Source: Hymenobacter volaticus
GTDB taxonomy: Bacteria; Bacteroidota; Bacteroidia; Cytophagales; Hymenobacteraceae
Direction of reading: 5' to 3'
Length of the DNA: 64,000 bases
Assembly (NCBI RefSeq): GCF_022921055.1
Contig: NZ_CP095061.1
Span: 4,627,501-4,691,500 of the forward strand
The notes below the pieces were generated by a model. The model worked only from the letters and a program-made list of their open reading frames with translations, made no database searches and had not been told where the DNA came from. This document shows positions 1 to 9,740 of the stretch, piece after piece. The number at the start of each line of letters is the position of its first letter. Positions within the stretch are counted from its first letter, which is position 1. The position numbers and the translations under genes were made by a program.

Positions 1-121
1 TCACCGGTAAATAACATTCCTTTTATAGGAGTACCTATCCTTTCGAGGTAGTAGGCTCACTACTTTTTCAGCCAACTATCGCACAAGACGTTCCTGCCCA
101 AGCAGGAAGACACTGACTATT

Positions 122-1626
122 ATGAGTTCAATTGCCAAGCGTCTTGCTTCGCAGACGGCCGTGTACGGTATCAGCAGCATTGTGGGGCGCGTGCTGACTT
201 ACCTGCTGGTGCCAGTGTATACCGGACGGTTCGCCGCGGCCGAGTACGGTATTGTGACGGCCCTGTACGCCTGCGTTTCATTTCTGAACGTGCTGTTCAC
301 TTACGGGCTCGAAACAACCTTTTTCCGCTTTGCTTCCCGCCCCGGCACCGACCGCCAACTACTATACAGCCGGGTGCTGAGCTTGCTAATCGTGAGCAGC
401 ATTGTGTTTTCGGGGCTGCTGGCGTGGCAGGCAGGCGCGTTGCTGCGGCTGCTAAAGCTGCCGTCAGGACAAGAGCGGTATGCAGTTTGGCTGGCGCTTA
501 TTCTAGGTCTCGATGCGGTGGCGGCTATTCCGTTTGCGCGGCTGCGCCTAGAGAACAAGGCCCAGAAGTTTGCAGCTATTCGCATGGCTAATATCGTGCT
601 GAACGTAGCCTTAAATCTGTTCTTCATCATCGTGTGCCCCGATATCATGGCGGGCGAATACCTGACTGTACTTCAGCCCCTGATAGCGCGCATCTATGAC
701 CCAAGCATTGGGGTTGGCTACGTGTTTTTGTCGAACCTAGCTGCTAGTGCGTTCACATTGCTACTCCTGGCGCGCGAACTAGCCGCCTTCCGCTTCAACA
801 TTGACGTAGCAAGCATCCGGCCGATGCTGGTATATGCCTATCCTATTATGTTGATGGGACTGGCCGGCATGGTAAACGAAACGCTCGACCGGATTTTGCT
901 GCCGGCCTGGCTACCGGAGGGATTTTACCCGGGCAAGAGCAGCGAGACGGTAGCGGGTATCTACGGGGCGTGCTATAAGCTGAGCATTTTCATGAGCCTT
1001 GTTATTCAGGCCTTCCGTTACTCTGCCGAGCCGTTCTTCTTCTCGCAGAGCACCGAAAAGAACTCTCCGGCTACGTTTGCCTTGGTTTTGAAGTGGTTCA
1101 CACTCTGCTGCGCTTTTATTTTCGTCTTTATCAGCGTCAACCTCGAAGACTTTGCCAAACATTTTTTGCGCAGTGCCGAATACCGCGAAGGCATTGCAGT
1201 AGTGCCCGTATTGCTGCTAGCCAACTTATTTTTGGGTGTGTACTGGAATCTGTCGGTGTGGTTTAAGCTTACCGACAAAACCTATTACGGCACCTACATT
1301 GGGGGGCCGGCGCCGTACTCACCATCGTGCTGAACATTTTGCTGATTCCGGTGCTCGGCTATATGGGTTGCGCCCTCACCACCCTAGCCTGCTACTTTAT
1401 GATGGCCGCCATTTGTTGGCGGCTGGGTGAACGGCACTTCCCGGTACCTTACCCGGTAGGGCGCCTACTGACGTGGCTACTGGTAGCATCGGGAGTGGTG
1501 GCGCTCGGATGGTTTGTTTCCTTCGATGATTATTGGGTGCGCCACTTTTGGCATTTGGTGCTGTGCGCCGGCTTCTTGGGATTGGTAGTGCTGGTTGAAA
1601 AACCACACCGCTTGCTGGCCCGATGA
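122..1626 (+). CDS. Oligosaccharide flippase family membrane protein (frameshifted)
   Basis: Polytopic inner-membrane protein of the MOP/PST polysaccharide-export superfamily, expected to flip lipid-linked sugars across the membrane. It starts at ATG 122 with an amphipathic SIAKRLASQTAVYG helix followed by about a dozen hydrophobic segments, typical of Wzx-like flippases. The frame breaks at the G6 run 1304-1309. Adding one G joins TYYGTYIGG to AGAVLTIVLNILL and gives 501 residues, the usual family length, ending at TGA 1624-1626. The two frames overlap without any gap in homology. The gene leads a cluster that in Cytophagales commonly continues with dut, a nucleotidyltransferase, TPR, DUF4292 and EnvC genes. 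The substrate cannot be told from sequence. The shift is probably a sequencing error. Confidence 0.85.
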
Positions 1627-1633
1627 GGCAGTG

Positions 1634-1707
1634 AGTGTACGTACAGGTTGCCGGTTACCACTGATGACTGGCTTCGGAAAGCGTACCGGCAACTCGTAAC
1701 GTACACT
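1634..1707. repeat. Imperfect inverted repeat between flippase and dut
   Basis: Arms 1634-1655 and 1685-1707 are near reverse complements (AGTGTACGTACA... against ...ACGTACACT, with two bulges), separated by 29 bases. No T-run follows, so a classic terminator is not supported. It could be a transcript-end hairpin or a protein-binding palindrome upstream of the dut promoter. Confidence 0.5.
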
Positions 1708-1743
1708 TGATTGCTGGCAATCCAATTAATTGAAACCAGAAAC

Positions 1744-1751
1744 TACCTTTG
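1744..1751 (+). promoter_or_regulatory. TAnnTTTG -7 element of dut
   Basis: TACCTTTG matches the Bacteroidota -7 consensus exactly and ends four bases before the dut ATG. No TTG is found at the usual 17-20 base spacing. If transcription starts a few bases downstream as usual, the mRNA would be nearly leaderless. Confidence 0.6.
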
Positions 1752-1755
1752 CCGC

Positions 1756-2189
1756 ATGCAGATACCCGTTATCAACCGCTCCCGCCACCCATTGCCCGAG
1801 TACCAGACGGCCCATGCCGCGGGCCTCGATGTTCGGGCCAACCTCAGCGAGTCCGTTACGTTGAAGCCATTGCAACGTGCCCTTATTCCGACGGGTCTGT
1901 TTCTGGAAATTCCAGTTGGCTATGAGGTGCAGGTGCGGCCTCGCAGCGGCTTGGCGTACAAGCACGGTATCGGTATCGTGAATAGCCCGGGCACCATCGA
2001 CGCCGATTATCGTGGCGAGCTGAAGGTGCTATTGGTTAACTTGTCCGACACCGAGTTTGTGGTGCAGGATGGGGAGCGTATTGCACAGCTAGTAGTGGCT
2101 CGCCACGAAATAATTGCTTGGCAGCCAACCGAGGCCCTGAGCGAAACCGCCCGCGGTGCGGGGGCTACGGCAGCACCGGTGCAAGCTAG
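1756..2189 (+). CDS. dut: Deoxyuridine 5'-triphosphate nucleotidohydrolase (frameshifted near C-terminus)
   Basis: Hydrolyses dUTP to dUMP and pyrophosphate, keeping uracil out of DNA and supplying dUMP for thymidylate synthesis; the family is a cytosolic homotrimer. Motif I AGLDVRA (22-28), motif II PRSG (62-65), motif [13 protein letters not shown] (79-88) and motif [11 protein letters not shown] (106-114) are all present. In the raw frame the C-terminal motif V is scrambled and the reading runs to 2217. Adding one G to the G5 run 2160-2164 restores RGAGGYGSTG, then a stop at 2187-2189, giving 144 residues, the normal length. ATG 1756 is preferred over an upstream TTG because the promoter element lies between them. 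Function is certain once the frame is repaired. Confidence 0.95.
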
Positions 2190-2300
2190 TAGTCTTGTCT
2201 ATAGCATAGCTGCCTAGTTTTCGCTTGTGCCATTCCTACCTTGACATTCACCACCCTTCAATAAGTAACCTTCCCTTCCAACCTTTCAACTATTCAACAC

Positions 2301-3311
2301 ATGAGAATCATTGTCCCGATGGCCGGCATGGGCAAGCGCATGCGCCCCCACACGCTTACTGTTCCAAAACCTCTTATTCCGGTTGCGGGCAAACCGATTG
2401 TGCAGCGTCTGGTGGAAGACATTGCGAAAGTATGCGGTGAACCGGTGCAGGAAGTAGCCTTCATTATTGGCCGCTTCGGGGCGGAAGTAGAGAAAAGCTT
2501 GGTGAAAATTGCCGAATCGGTGGGTGCCAAGGGCACTATCCACTACCAAGACGAGCCCCTCGGCACGGCGCACGCCATCCTGTGCGCGCAGTCGGCCCTG
2601 ACCGGCCCCGTAGTGGTTGCTTTTGCCGATACCTTATTCAAGGCGGACTTTACGCTCGATACTAATGTTCCCGGCACTATCTGGGTGCAGAAAGTAGAGG
2701 ACCCCAAGCCGTTTGGCGTGGTGAAGCTCAACGAGCAAGGCCAGATTACCGACTTCGTGGAGAAGCCTACTGAGTTTGTTTCCGACCTCGCCATCATCGG
2801 CATCTATTACTTCCAAGACGGTGAGTACTTGCGCCAAGAGCTACAGTACCTGCTCGACAACGACATCAAGGACAAAGGCGAGTTTCAGCTCACCAACGCC
2901 CTCGAAAACATGAAGAACAAGGGCACAACCTTCGTGCCCGGCCGCGTGACCGAATGGTTGGACTGCGGCAATAAAGACGCTACCGTTTACACCAACCAGC
3001 GCTACCTAGAGTACTTGCAGGAGCGCGGAGAACCGCTAGTAGCTGAATCTGCGAAAGTGACAAACTCTGTGCTGATTCCGCCGGTTTATATCGGTGAGGG
3101 CGTTACTATTACCGATTCGGTGGTAGGCCCGCACGTATCTCTCGGCAGTCAAAGCAACGTTCGGAGCTCAGTGGTGTCCAATTCTATTGTGCAGCAGTCG
3201 GCAACGGTATTGCACGCCAACGTAACCAATTCCATGATTGGCAACTTTGCCACCGTGGCTAGTACTCCCCAAGACCTAAGCTTGGGCGACTACAACACGT
3301 TGCGCGTATGA
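2301..3311 (+). CDS. Sugar-phosphate nucleotidyltransferase
   Basis: Cytosolic enzyme that activates a sugar 1-phosphate with an NTP, forming a nucleotide sugar for envelope polysaccharide. The N-terminal signature MAGMGKRMRPHT followed by PKPLIPVAGKP is the nucleotide-binding motif of the RmlA/GlmU class, and FVEKP near residue 155 is also conserved. The C-terminal third (about 250-330) has hexapeptide-like repeats (VYIGEGVTITDSVVGPHVSLG) that form a left-handed beta helix. Length 336 residues, complete. The base and sugar cannot be assigned from sequence alone. It follows dut by about 110 bases and probably shares an operon with the genes around it. Its partner could be the flippase pathway. 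Confidence 0.85.
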   Translation: MRIIVPMAGMGKRMRPHTLTVPKPLIPVAGKPIVQRLVEDIAKVCGEPVQEVAFIIGRFGAEVEKSLVKIAESVGAKGTIHYQDEPLGTAHAILCAQSALTGPVVVAFADTLFKADFTLDTNVPGTIWVQKVEDPKPFGVVKLNEQGQITDFVEKPTEFVSDLAIIGIYYFQDGEYLRQELQYLLDNDIKDKGEFQLTNALENMKNKGTTFVPGRVTEWLDCGNKDATVYTNQRYLEYLQERGEPLVAESAKVTNSVLIPPVYIGEGVTITDSVVGPHVSLGSQSNVRSSVVSNSIVQQSATVLHANVTNSMIGNFATVASTPQDLSLGDYNTLRV

Positions 3312-3425
3312 TAATTTCGTAGTTGCTTACGTTACGCAGAGGTGCGGGGCTGGCTCCATTGTTTTGGGTATCTTCACCTCGTTCTGTTTTCCTTGACCGG
3401 CGGCTTGTCCCGCACTTCTGCATTC

Positions 3426-5254
3426 ATGCGTAGCGTTTTTCTTTCTTTTTCACTGGCTCTGAGTTTGTTGGTAGTCGCTGAGCCAGGCCAGGGCCAGCAG
3501 CGACCCTCTGCGCCTGCCCCGCCGATAAAGTGCGGGAGGCCAAGCCAAATAAACCTGGCAAGCTCAGCCGCAAAGAGCGGAAAGAGCTAGCCCGTCGCGC
3601 TGAGCTAGAAGAGGCCAGCCAGCAGCGGCAGCTGTCCGATAGGGACAGAGGCATGAGTGAGTCTTTCTTCGTAGACGGCGTGAAGTACGTGCTGCTCGAA
3701 GATTATAATAAAGCGCTGGAAAGGCTGCTGAAGGCGTACGCACTCAACCCGACCAACGCCGCCATTAGTTACAAAATAGCGGAAACCAATCTGCTTAGCG
3801 GAAACCTCAAGGATGCCACCAACTTTGCGCAGGCAGCCGTAAAGCTCGAACCCAAAAACGCTTACTATTACCTGCTCCTGGCCCAGATCTATGCTTCGCA
3901 GAAGCAGTATGATCAAGCCACGAAAGTGTACGCCCAGTTGATCCAAGACGTGCCCGACTCGGGGTACTATCTCTTCAACTTGGCTGATCTGTACTTGGCG
4001 CAGGGCAAGCTAACTGAGGCGCTGGCAACGCTAGAGCGGGCCGAAAAGCAATTCGGAGCGCTCGATGAGGTATCGTTTAAGAAGCAGCAGATCTACCTCA
4101 AGCAGAATAACTTAGACAAAGCTCTACAGGAAGGCGAAGTCTTGATCAAAGCCAACCCCGACGAAATTCGGTACGTGCTGGCCCAAGCCGAAATGTACGC
4201 CGCCAACAACCGCCTACCGGATGCTCTGCGGGTGGCGCAACAGGCACTACGCACCGACCCCGAGAATCCGCAGGCGCACATGATCATGGCCGACGTGTAC
4301 CGTCAGCAAGGCAACGCGGCAGAGTCGGAAAAGCAAATCAAGCTCGCCTTTGAAAGCCCCGGCCTCGACATCGACGACAAAGTGCGCGTGCTAGTGGACT
4401 TCATCAAGCAACTGCCGAATCCCAAGTTAGAGCAAACTGCTTTGGATTTGGCCGCTATTACCATCCGGGTGCATCCGAAAGACGCCAAAGCCTACTCCGT
4501 AGCCGGCGACATTCAGACGCTGGCAAACCGCAAGAAGGACGCCCGGGATAATTATTTACAGGCTATCAAATACGATAACAGCCGCTACCAGATCTGGCAG
4601 CAGGTGGTACTCATTGATGCCGAACTCAACCAAACGGACTCCCTACTCACGCACTCTGAGCGGGCGCTAGAACTGTTTCCCAACCAAGCGCCGCTCTGGT
4701 TCTACAACGGCGTGGGCTACATGCTGAAAAAGCAGCCCACCAAAGGAGTGAAGTCGTTGGAGTATGGCCGTAAGCTAGCCACCGACAACCCTGAGCTACT
4801 GGCCCAGTTCGATACCCAGCTTGGCGACGCCTACCATGAATTGAAGGACTACAAAAAGTCGGACGCTGCCTACGAAGCCGCGTTAACCTTTGATGCCAAC
4901 AATGCCCAGGCGCTCAACAACTACAGCTACTTCCTCTCAATAAGAGGTGAGAAGCTGGACCGGGCCAAGGAAATGGCGGGCAAGTTGGTGAAGCAATTTC
5001 CTGAAAACGACACCTACCTCGACACTTATGCTTGGGTGCTTTACAAGCAAAAAGACTACGCGGGTGCCCGCCAGAGTTTGGAAAAAGCGTTGCAAACTAG
5101 CAAGGATGGCACCGTAATCGAGCACTACGGCGACGTGCTTTATCAGCTCGGCGAGAAAGACAAGGCGCACGCTGAATGGTTACGCGCCAAGAAAAACGGC
5201 GGAACATCAGAGCTGATCGACCGCAAGATCAAAGACAAGAAACTGTATGAGTAA
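3426..5254 (+). CDS. Secreted tetratricopeptide repeat protein (frameshifted after signal peptide)
   Basis: Starts at ATG 3426 with a signal peptide MRSVFLSFSLALSLLVVAEP, then a proline/alanine stretch. The frame then shifts at the C4 run 3517-3520. One extra C gives PAPADKVREAKPNK and joins the long second frame, 609 residues in all. The mature part begins with a charged region (KLSRKERKELARRAELEEA) and then holds about a dozen TPR units from residue 80 to the end, for example DATNFAQAAVKLEPKNAYYYLLLAQIY written over several repeats. TPR arrays bind proteins, here probably in the periplasm. The stop overlaps the start of the DUF4292 gene by eight bases, which indicates translational coupling. 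The exact role is unknown. Confidence 0.85.
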
Positions 5255-6011
5255 ACGCATTGCCCTAGGCTTGCTACTAGCCGCTACTGCCCTCAGTAGC
5301 TGTAACCGCAAAATATTTCCGACTACTTCCAAGCAACCTTCTTCTACCCGGCCGGTCCCCGAGGCTATACGGGCTAAAAATGTGGACTTCCGTTTTCTGT
5401 CGGCGAAAGGCAAAGCGCAATTCGAGCAGCAAGGTGGCAACCTCAATATCCGCATCCGCAAAGACAGTGTTATCTGGATTTCGGCTTCCTTGATTGGATT
5501 TGAAGGGTTCCGGGCGTATATCACGCAGGATTCCGTACAAGTGCTCGACAAACTGCATCGTGAGTACTACGCCGGCGACTACGCTTACCTTAGTAAGCGC
5601 CTCAACGTCCCTGTCAACTTCGATATGCTACAAGCGTTGCTACTTGGCAACTATTTAGCTCCTATAAGTGAGCAAACATCACCGAAAGTAAGTACGGAAG
5701 GCGCCACGCAGAAAGTAAATTATGAGCAGGCAGGCCTACTGGTAGAGCAATTGATTGAGCTTGGTCAAGGCCGAGTACAGCAGCTTGCCGTGCGCGACAC
5801 CACCACGAAGAACACGGTAACAGTAAACTATTCAGACTTTCAAGTCTTGGAGCGTAACCCGAGTCCCTTTGCCCACACGGCAACTGTAACGCTCCAACAA
5901 GGACAAACGGCCCCGTCCAAGCTCACTATTACGTACCGCAATGTTGACGTGGATAAGGAACGATTGCTGTTTCCTTTCTCCATTCCGAAAGGCTATGCTC
6001 GCAAAAAGTAA
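5247..6011 (+). CDS. DUF4292 lipoprotein
   Basis: Predicted envelope lipoprotein of 254 residues. The N-terminus MSKRIALGLLLAATALSSC carries a lipobox ending in Cys19. The body matches my memory of the DUF4292 family, a LolA/LolB-like beta-barrel half found across Bacteroidota; the motifs DSVIWISASLIGFEGFRAYI and the C-terminal PFSIPKGYARK are typical. It overlaps the TPR gene before it (8 bases) and the EnvC-like gene after it (17 bases), so the three are surely co-translated. A role in outer-membrane lipid or lipoprotein handling is inference from the fold and is not shown here. Confidence 0.8.
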   Translation: MSKRIALGLLLAATALSSCNRKIFPTTSKQPSSTRPVPEAIRAKNVDFRFLSAKGKAQFEQQGGNLNIRIRKDSVIWISASLIGFEGFRAYITQDSVQVLDKLHREYYAGDYAYLSKRLNVPVNFDMLQALLLGNYLAPISEQTSPKVSTEGATQKVNYEQAGLLVEQLIELGQGRVQQLAVRDTTTKNTVTVNYSDFQVLERNPSPFAHTATVTLQQGQTAPSKLTITYRNVDVDKERLLFPFSIPKGYARKK

Positions 6012-7390
6012 GCACTGGCTGCTAGTTGTGCTCGTCGCCGTCTGGCTTGGTGTTCCCGCGCCCAGCGGCGACGTCCAAGCCCAGCAGCGCCGCACCTCCA
6101 GCACCCGACGCCGCAGTAGCACCGCCCCAAATCGAAGGCCCAGCTTGAGCGGGAGCGGCGTGCTACCTTGCGCCGCATTCGCGAAACCAGCCGCATTCTG
6201 GAGCAGACCCAGCGTCAGAAGGAGGCGTCGTTGGGTCAGCTAAATGCCCTAAAGGAAAAGCTGACGGTCCAGCAAGGTGTTATTCGCAATATCTCGTCGG
6301 AGCTGCGCTACATCGAAACCGATGTGCAGCAAACAGAGCAGCAGGTGCAGAAAACTCGCCAGAGTCTAGACCAGTTGAAGGCAGAGTACGGCCGCTTAAT
6401 CTACTCGGCTTCGAAAACGGCCAACAGCTACAACCGCATCATGTTCCTGTTTGCGGCCGAGTCGTTCAACCAGTTTATGCTGCGGCTCCGCTACATCCGG
6501 CAGTATGCGGAAGTGCGCAAGGCCCAGGCCGCCCAAATTGCAGGTACTCAGCAACGCCTTAGTCAACAGCTAACCGGCCTTCAAACCAAGAAGCAAGAGA
6601 AAGGCAGCCTACTCAACACTCAAGTAGCCGAGAAAAACAACCTGCTGACTATGAAAACCCAGCAGGACCAAGTAGTAACCAAGCTCAGCCAGCAAGAGCA
6701 AAACCTACGCGAAGAGCTAGCCAAACGACAACTGGCTGTTAGTCGTCTTGACAATTTGATTGCGGAACGGGTAAGGGAAGAAATTGCCCGTGCCGCCCGT
6801 GTAGCCGCCGCCAAAGCTGCCGCGCGGGCCGCCGCCCGTGAACGGGCAGCACGGGCCGCTGCTGCCGCAGGCCGCGCTTCTGATGCACCTTCACGGACTT
6901 ATTCGGATGCTTCCCCGAAGAAGAAGCTCCTACTCGTACCGATCGGGTTACGCTTACACCGGAGACAGCCGAACTCTCGTCGTCTTTCGCCGATAACCGC
7001 GGACGGTTGCTGTGGCCGGTATCAAAAGGCTTTATCTCCCAGCGTTTCGGGCGGCACAATCACCCAGTACTCAAAAACGTGGTGGTAGAGAACCGGGGCA
7101 TCGATATCCAGACCAGTGCTGGCGAACAAGTCCGAGCCATTTTCGATGGCAAGGTGCTTACCGTGGCCAACGTACCTGGCATGAACAACATCGTCATGAT
7201 TCAGCATGGCGAGTATTTCACGGTGTATGCCAAACTCCGCGGTGTAAGCGTAAGCGAGGGCCAGATAGTGAAGATGCGCCAGCCGATTGGTACCGTTTAC
7301 ACTGATCCTGATGGCACTTCCGAAGTTCAATTTCAAGTGTGGCGCAACAGCGCTAATCTAAACCCTGAAAACTGGATTGGACGCCGCTAA
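5995..7390 (+). CDS. EnvC-like murein hydrolase activator (two frameshifts)
   Basis: Signal peptide from ATG 5995 (MLAKSKHWLLVVLVAVWLG), a basic serine/arginine stretch, a long coiled coil (about 55-290), an alanine/arginine-rich linker, then a C-terminal LytM/M23 domain from GRLLWPVSKGFISQRFG. Two C4 runs each lack one C. The run 6125-6128 restores SKAQLERERRATLRRI, and the run 6913-6916 restores EEEAPTRTDRVTLTPETAEL. The repaired protein has 465 residues. The LytM zinc ligands are lost: NRGID replaces HxxxD, YAKL replaces the HxH site and VQFQV replaces LHFEV. It should therefore activate amidases at the septum instead of cutting peptidoglycan itself, as EnvC does. Last gene of the cluster. 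Confidence 0.88.
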
Positions 7391-7539
7391 ATAAGTAGCA
7401 ATCGTCTACTAGGTACTTTTGTATTTTTCCAATCTTTATTTCTGCAGGCCGTATTCTTTGCATTGAGCTACCTATTGGATAGCTTCTATTAAGATCACAT
7501 AACCGTGGTTATCAGTACGTTCATTAACCAGCAAAAAAA

Positions 7540-7560
7540 ACACCGCACAAAGTGCGGTGT
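7540..7560. terminator. Bidirectional terminator after envC
   Basis: Perfect 9-bp stem ACACCGCAC/GTGCGGTGT with a 3-base loop, an A-run upstream and CTTTCT downstream. It can serve the envC cluster (+) and the convergent GAF-LytTR gene (-). The rest of 7391-7771 shows no gene. Confidence 0.85.
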
Positions 7561-7771
7561 CTTTCTGAGCTATGAAAACAAACTTAGCTACCAGTATCTC
7601 CGGGCTGCACTAGACTTATAAATAGAGGTCGTACAGCGGGGCTACTCCGATAACATGACGAAAGATAGAAGATTGGACGATTTTTATTGTTGCAAATTCG
7701 CCGAAAGCCCTCTTTTTACCGGCGAATGAAGCGTTTTATCCGACTTTGTGCTCGGTTATTCGAAGAAACTA

Positions 7772-8734
7772 TTAAATAAGATTTAATCGGCTTAACAGAG
7801 CTGCTTTGTAGGAGTTACCGATCGGAACAGGCGTAGGATTAACTTGACGGTCGGTGCCCCGCCCGTTGTCTACCAGCATGATGTCTCCTTCAATGGAAGT
7901 GATACGATCCAAGCAAACTATGTACTTGCGATGTACTCGGGCAAATTCGCGGAGAGGAAGCTTAGCCTCCAATTCTTTCATGGTGCTGTAGACCGTATAC
8001 CGCTCCCGCGAAGTATAAATATTTACGTAGTCACCCAAAGCCTCTACGTACCGAATATCATTGGTGTGTACCCGGACCAACTTATGGTCTTGCTTGACGA
8101 ATATTTCGTTGCGGCTGCCTACGAACATGGTTTCGGCCGCGTTATTGGCCATCCGCAGCAAGCCCTCTAGTTTTTGCTGCTCCTGCTCAAGTTGCAGCCG
8201 GGCCCGGCGCAATTCCAAGTGCGCTACCACCTCGCGCGCCAGAATGCGCATGGCTTCGCGTTGCTGATCATTAAGGGAGCGAGGCTGCGTGTCGAGGGCA
8301 CAGATGGTTCCAAGTGGCAGCCCTTCGGGTGAAACCAACGCTGCACCCGCATAGAAACGAATATTAGGATTGCTGACTACCAGCGGATTCTGCTGAAACA
8401 ATGGGTCCAGGGTGGTGTCTGACACCTCAAACACGTCATCTGAGAGCATGGCGTATTGGCAGAAGGCGGCGTCTCGGTGCGTTTCCGAGAACCGCTCCAA
8501 CCCAAGGTTGGCCTTGAACCATTGCCGCTCTGCATCTATTAAAGATACCAGCGAAATGGTTGTGCCACAGATATAAGCAGCTAACCGAACTAGATCATCG
8601 AAAGCCTTTTCGGGCGGCGAATCTAGGATTTGGTAGTTGCGCAGTACTTCGAGCCGTTCGTTTTCATCAGGCTGCTGCAATGATGATACAGATGGGCGGG
8701 TAATTTTGGCGGCTGTGTTCATTTTGGGCGGCAT
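7772..8734 (-). CDS. GAF-LytTR transcriptional regulator
   Basis: Protein of 320 residues with an N-terminal GAF domain (about 30-180: NERLEVLRNYQILDSPPEKAFDDL is the classic start of this GAF class), a short coiled coil (180-205) and a C-terminal LytTR DNA-binding domain (about 210-318, with VRVHTNDIRYVEALGDYVNIY and FARVHRKYIV). No receiver and no membrane segment are seen, so a small cytosolic ligand or redox state probably controls DNA binding directly. It stands alone, convergent with the envC cluster and divergent from tatA. Start could also be the ATG 12 bases further in (8722). Targets are unknown. Confidence 0.85.
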   Translation of the reverse strand: MPPKMNTAAKITRPSVSSLQQPDENERLEVLRNYQILDSPPEKAFDDLVRLAAYICGTTISLVSLIDAERQWFKANLGLERFSETHRDAAFCQYAMLSDDVFEVSDTTLDPLFQQNPLVVSNPNIRFYAGAALVSPEGLPLGTICALDTQPRSLNDQQREAMRILAREVVAHLELRRARLQLEQEQQKLEGLLRMANNAAETMFVGSRNEIFVKQDHKLVRVHTNDIRYVEALGDYVNIYTSRERYTVYSTMKELEAKLPLREFARVHRKYIVCLDRITSIEGDIMLVDNGRGTDRQVNPTPVPIGNSYKAALLSRLNLI

Positions 8735-9068
8735 TCACAAAAAAGTCGGCTTTTGACTTTACCTATCAAGCCGAGCAACATCTGTACGTAAACAGATTTA
8801 GAGACTGTAAATAGAATATGAAACCGATCAACCTCCAATTTTCGACTTTAGACATGAGAAATTACCCGATAAACATTGCTCATACTACGATGAACTGAAC
8901 TTCATGTACGCATCACAATGATAACTTAGATTGGCAGCTTACTAATATAGCGCGGCTACTCGTTGAGGCCCCATTTTAAAATTATGGGGTATCTTTACCA
9001 ATCCTGCTTAGCATCCGTATGCGTATCTCAGGCTTTCCACTTCAAACCGGCTTATACAGCCTTTTTCT
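8735..9068. promoter_or_regulatory. Divergent intergenic region with tatA promoter candidate
   Basis: Region between two divergent genes. TATCTTTA at 8990-8997 resembles the -7 element, with TTG at 8963-8965 (spacer of 24 bases, longer than ideal), about 70 bases before tatA. Nothing else recognised. Confidence 0.35.
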
Positions 9069-9296
9069 ATGCAGTTTTCCTCGCTTTTCCTGATTGGCAA
9101 CTTCGGTACGACCGAAATTCTGCTAATCATTTTTGTTATTGTTTTGCTGTTTGGCGCCAAGCGTATTCCGGAACTGTTCCGTGGTATGGGCCAGGGCATC
9201 CGGGAGTTCAAAGACGCTTCGAAAGAGGAAAAGCCAGAGTATCGCGACCAAACTACCCCCCGTAACCCGAACGAGCCTAACCAGCCACGTTTTTAA
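9069..9296 (+). CDS. tatA: Twin-arginine translocase subunit TatA/TatE
   Basis: 75-residue protein with one N-terminal transmembrane helix (TTEILLIIFVIVLLFGAKRIPEL), the FG hinge and an amphipathic helix FRGMGQGIREFKDASKE, the standard TatA layout, ending in a short polar tail. TatA oligomers form the pore that exports folded proteins across the inner membrane. A second TatA-like gene starts 13 bases after its stop. No tatC is in this window, so the receptor must be encoded elsewhere. Confidence 0.93.
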   Translation: MQFSSLFLIGNFGTTEILLIIFVIVLLFGAKRIPELFRGMGQGIREFKDASKEEKPEYRDQTTPRNPNEPNQPRF

Positions 9297-9309
9297 TTAG
9301 CAGATCGTC

Positions 9310-9726
9310 ATGCATACACCACTTTTGTTTCTCGGCGACATCGGGGGCAGTGAGATGCTGCTTATTATGGTCGTCATCCTCGTCTTCTTTGGTGCCAACA
9401 AGATACCAGAATTAGCGCGGGGATTAGGCAAAGGCATTCGGGAATTCAAGGATGCCTCGCGCGAAATCCGCAGTGAATTTGAAAACCACGTGGAGTCGCA
9501 GCAGCAGCAACCGTATCAGCAACAGTTCAATCAGAACTATATTGCGCCGTCAACTCCCACACCGGCGCCGGAGCAGCTGCCCGACGACGCATACACGCAA
9601 ACGGAGCCGACCTACAGCTCACCTAGTACCTCCTACTCTGCGCCCGTAACTCATACTTCGAGTGCAGACCAAACAGTTCCCGCTCCGACGTCCGCCGAAC
9701 GGCCTCGTCTAGACCAAATGTCCTAA
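9310..9726 (+). CDS. Second TatA/TatB-like translocase subunit with extended tail
   Basis: 138 residues. The first 55 repeat the TatA pattern (SEMLLIMVVILVFFGANKIPEL, then LARGLGKGIREFKDASREI), closely similar to the preceding gene and clearly a paralogue. Beyond residue 60 comes a low-complexity tail rich in Gln, Pro, Thr and Ser. The longer polar tail resembles TatB proteins in length, but the glycine-containing hinge is TatA-like, so I cannot decide between a second TatA and a TatB function. Followed by gatA after 14 bases, probably one transcript. Confidence 0.85.
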   Translation: MHTPLLFLGDIGGSEMLLIMVVILVFFGANKIPELARGLGKGIREFKDASREIRSEFENHVESQQQQPYQQQFNQNYIAPSTPTPAPEQLPDDAYTQTEPTYSSPSTSYSAPVTHTSSADQTVPAPTSAERPRLDQMS

Positions 9727-9740
9727 CTGATTTCTAGAAT

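Noticed and set aside
122-1626. Programmed ribosomal frameshifting at the G6 run
   Set aside because: The same kind of defect occurs in nine genes at simple G/C runs without slippery-site or pseudoknot features; sequencing undercall explains all.
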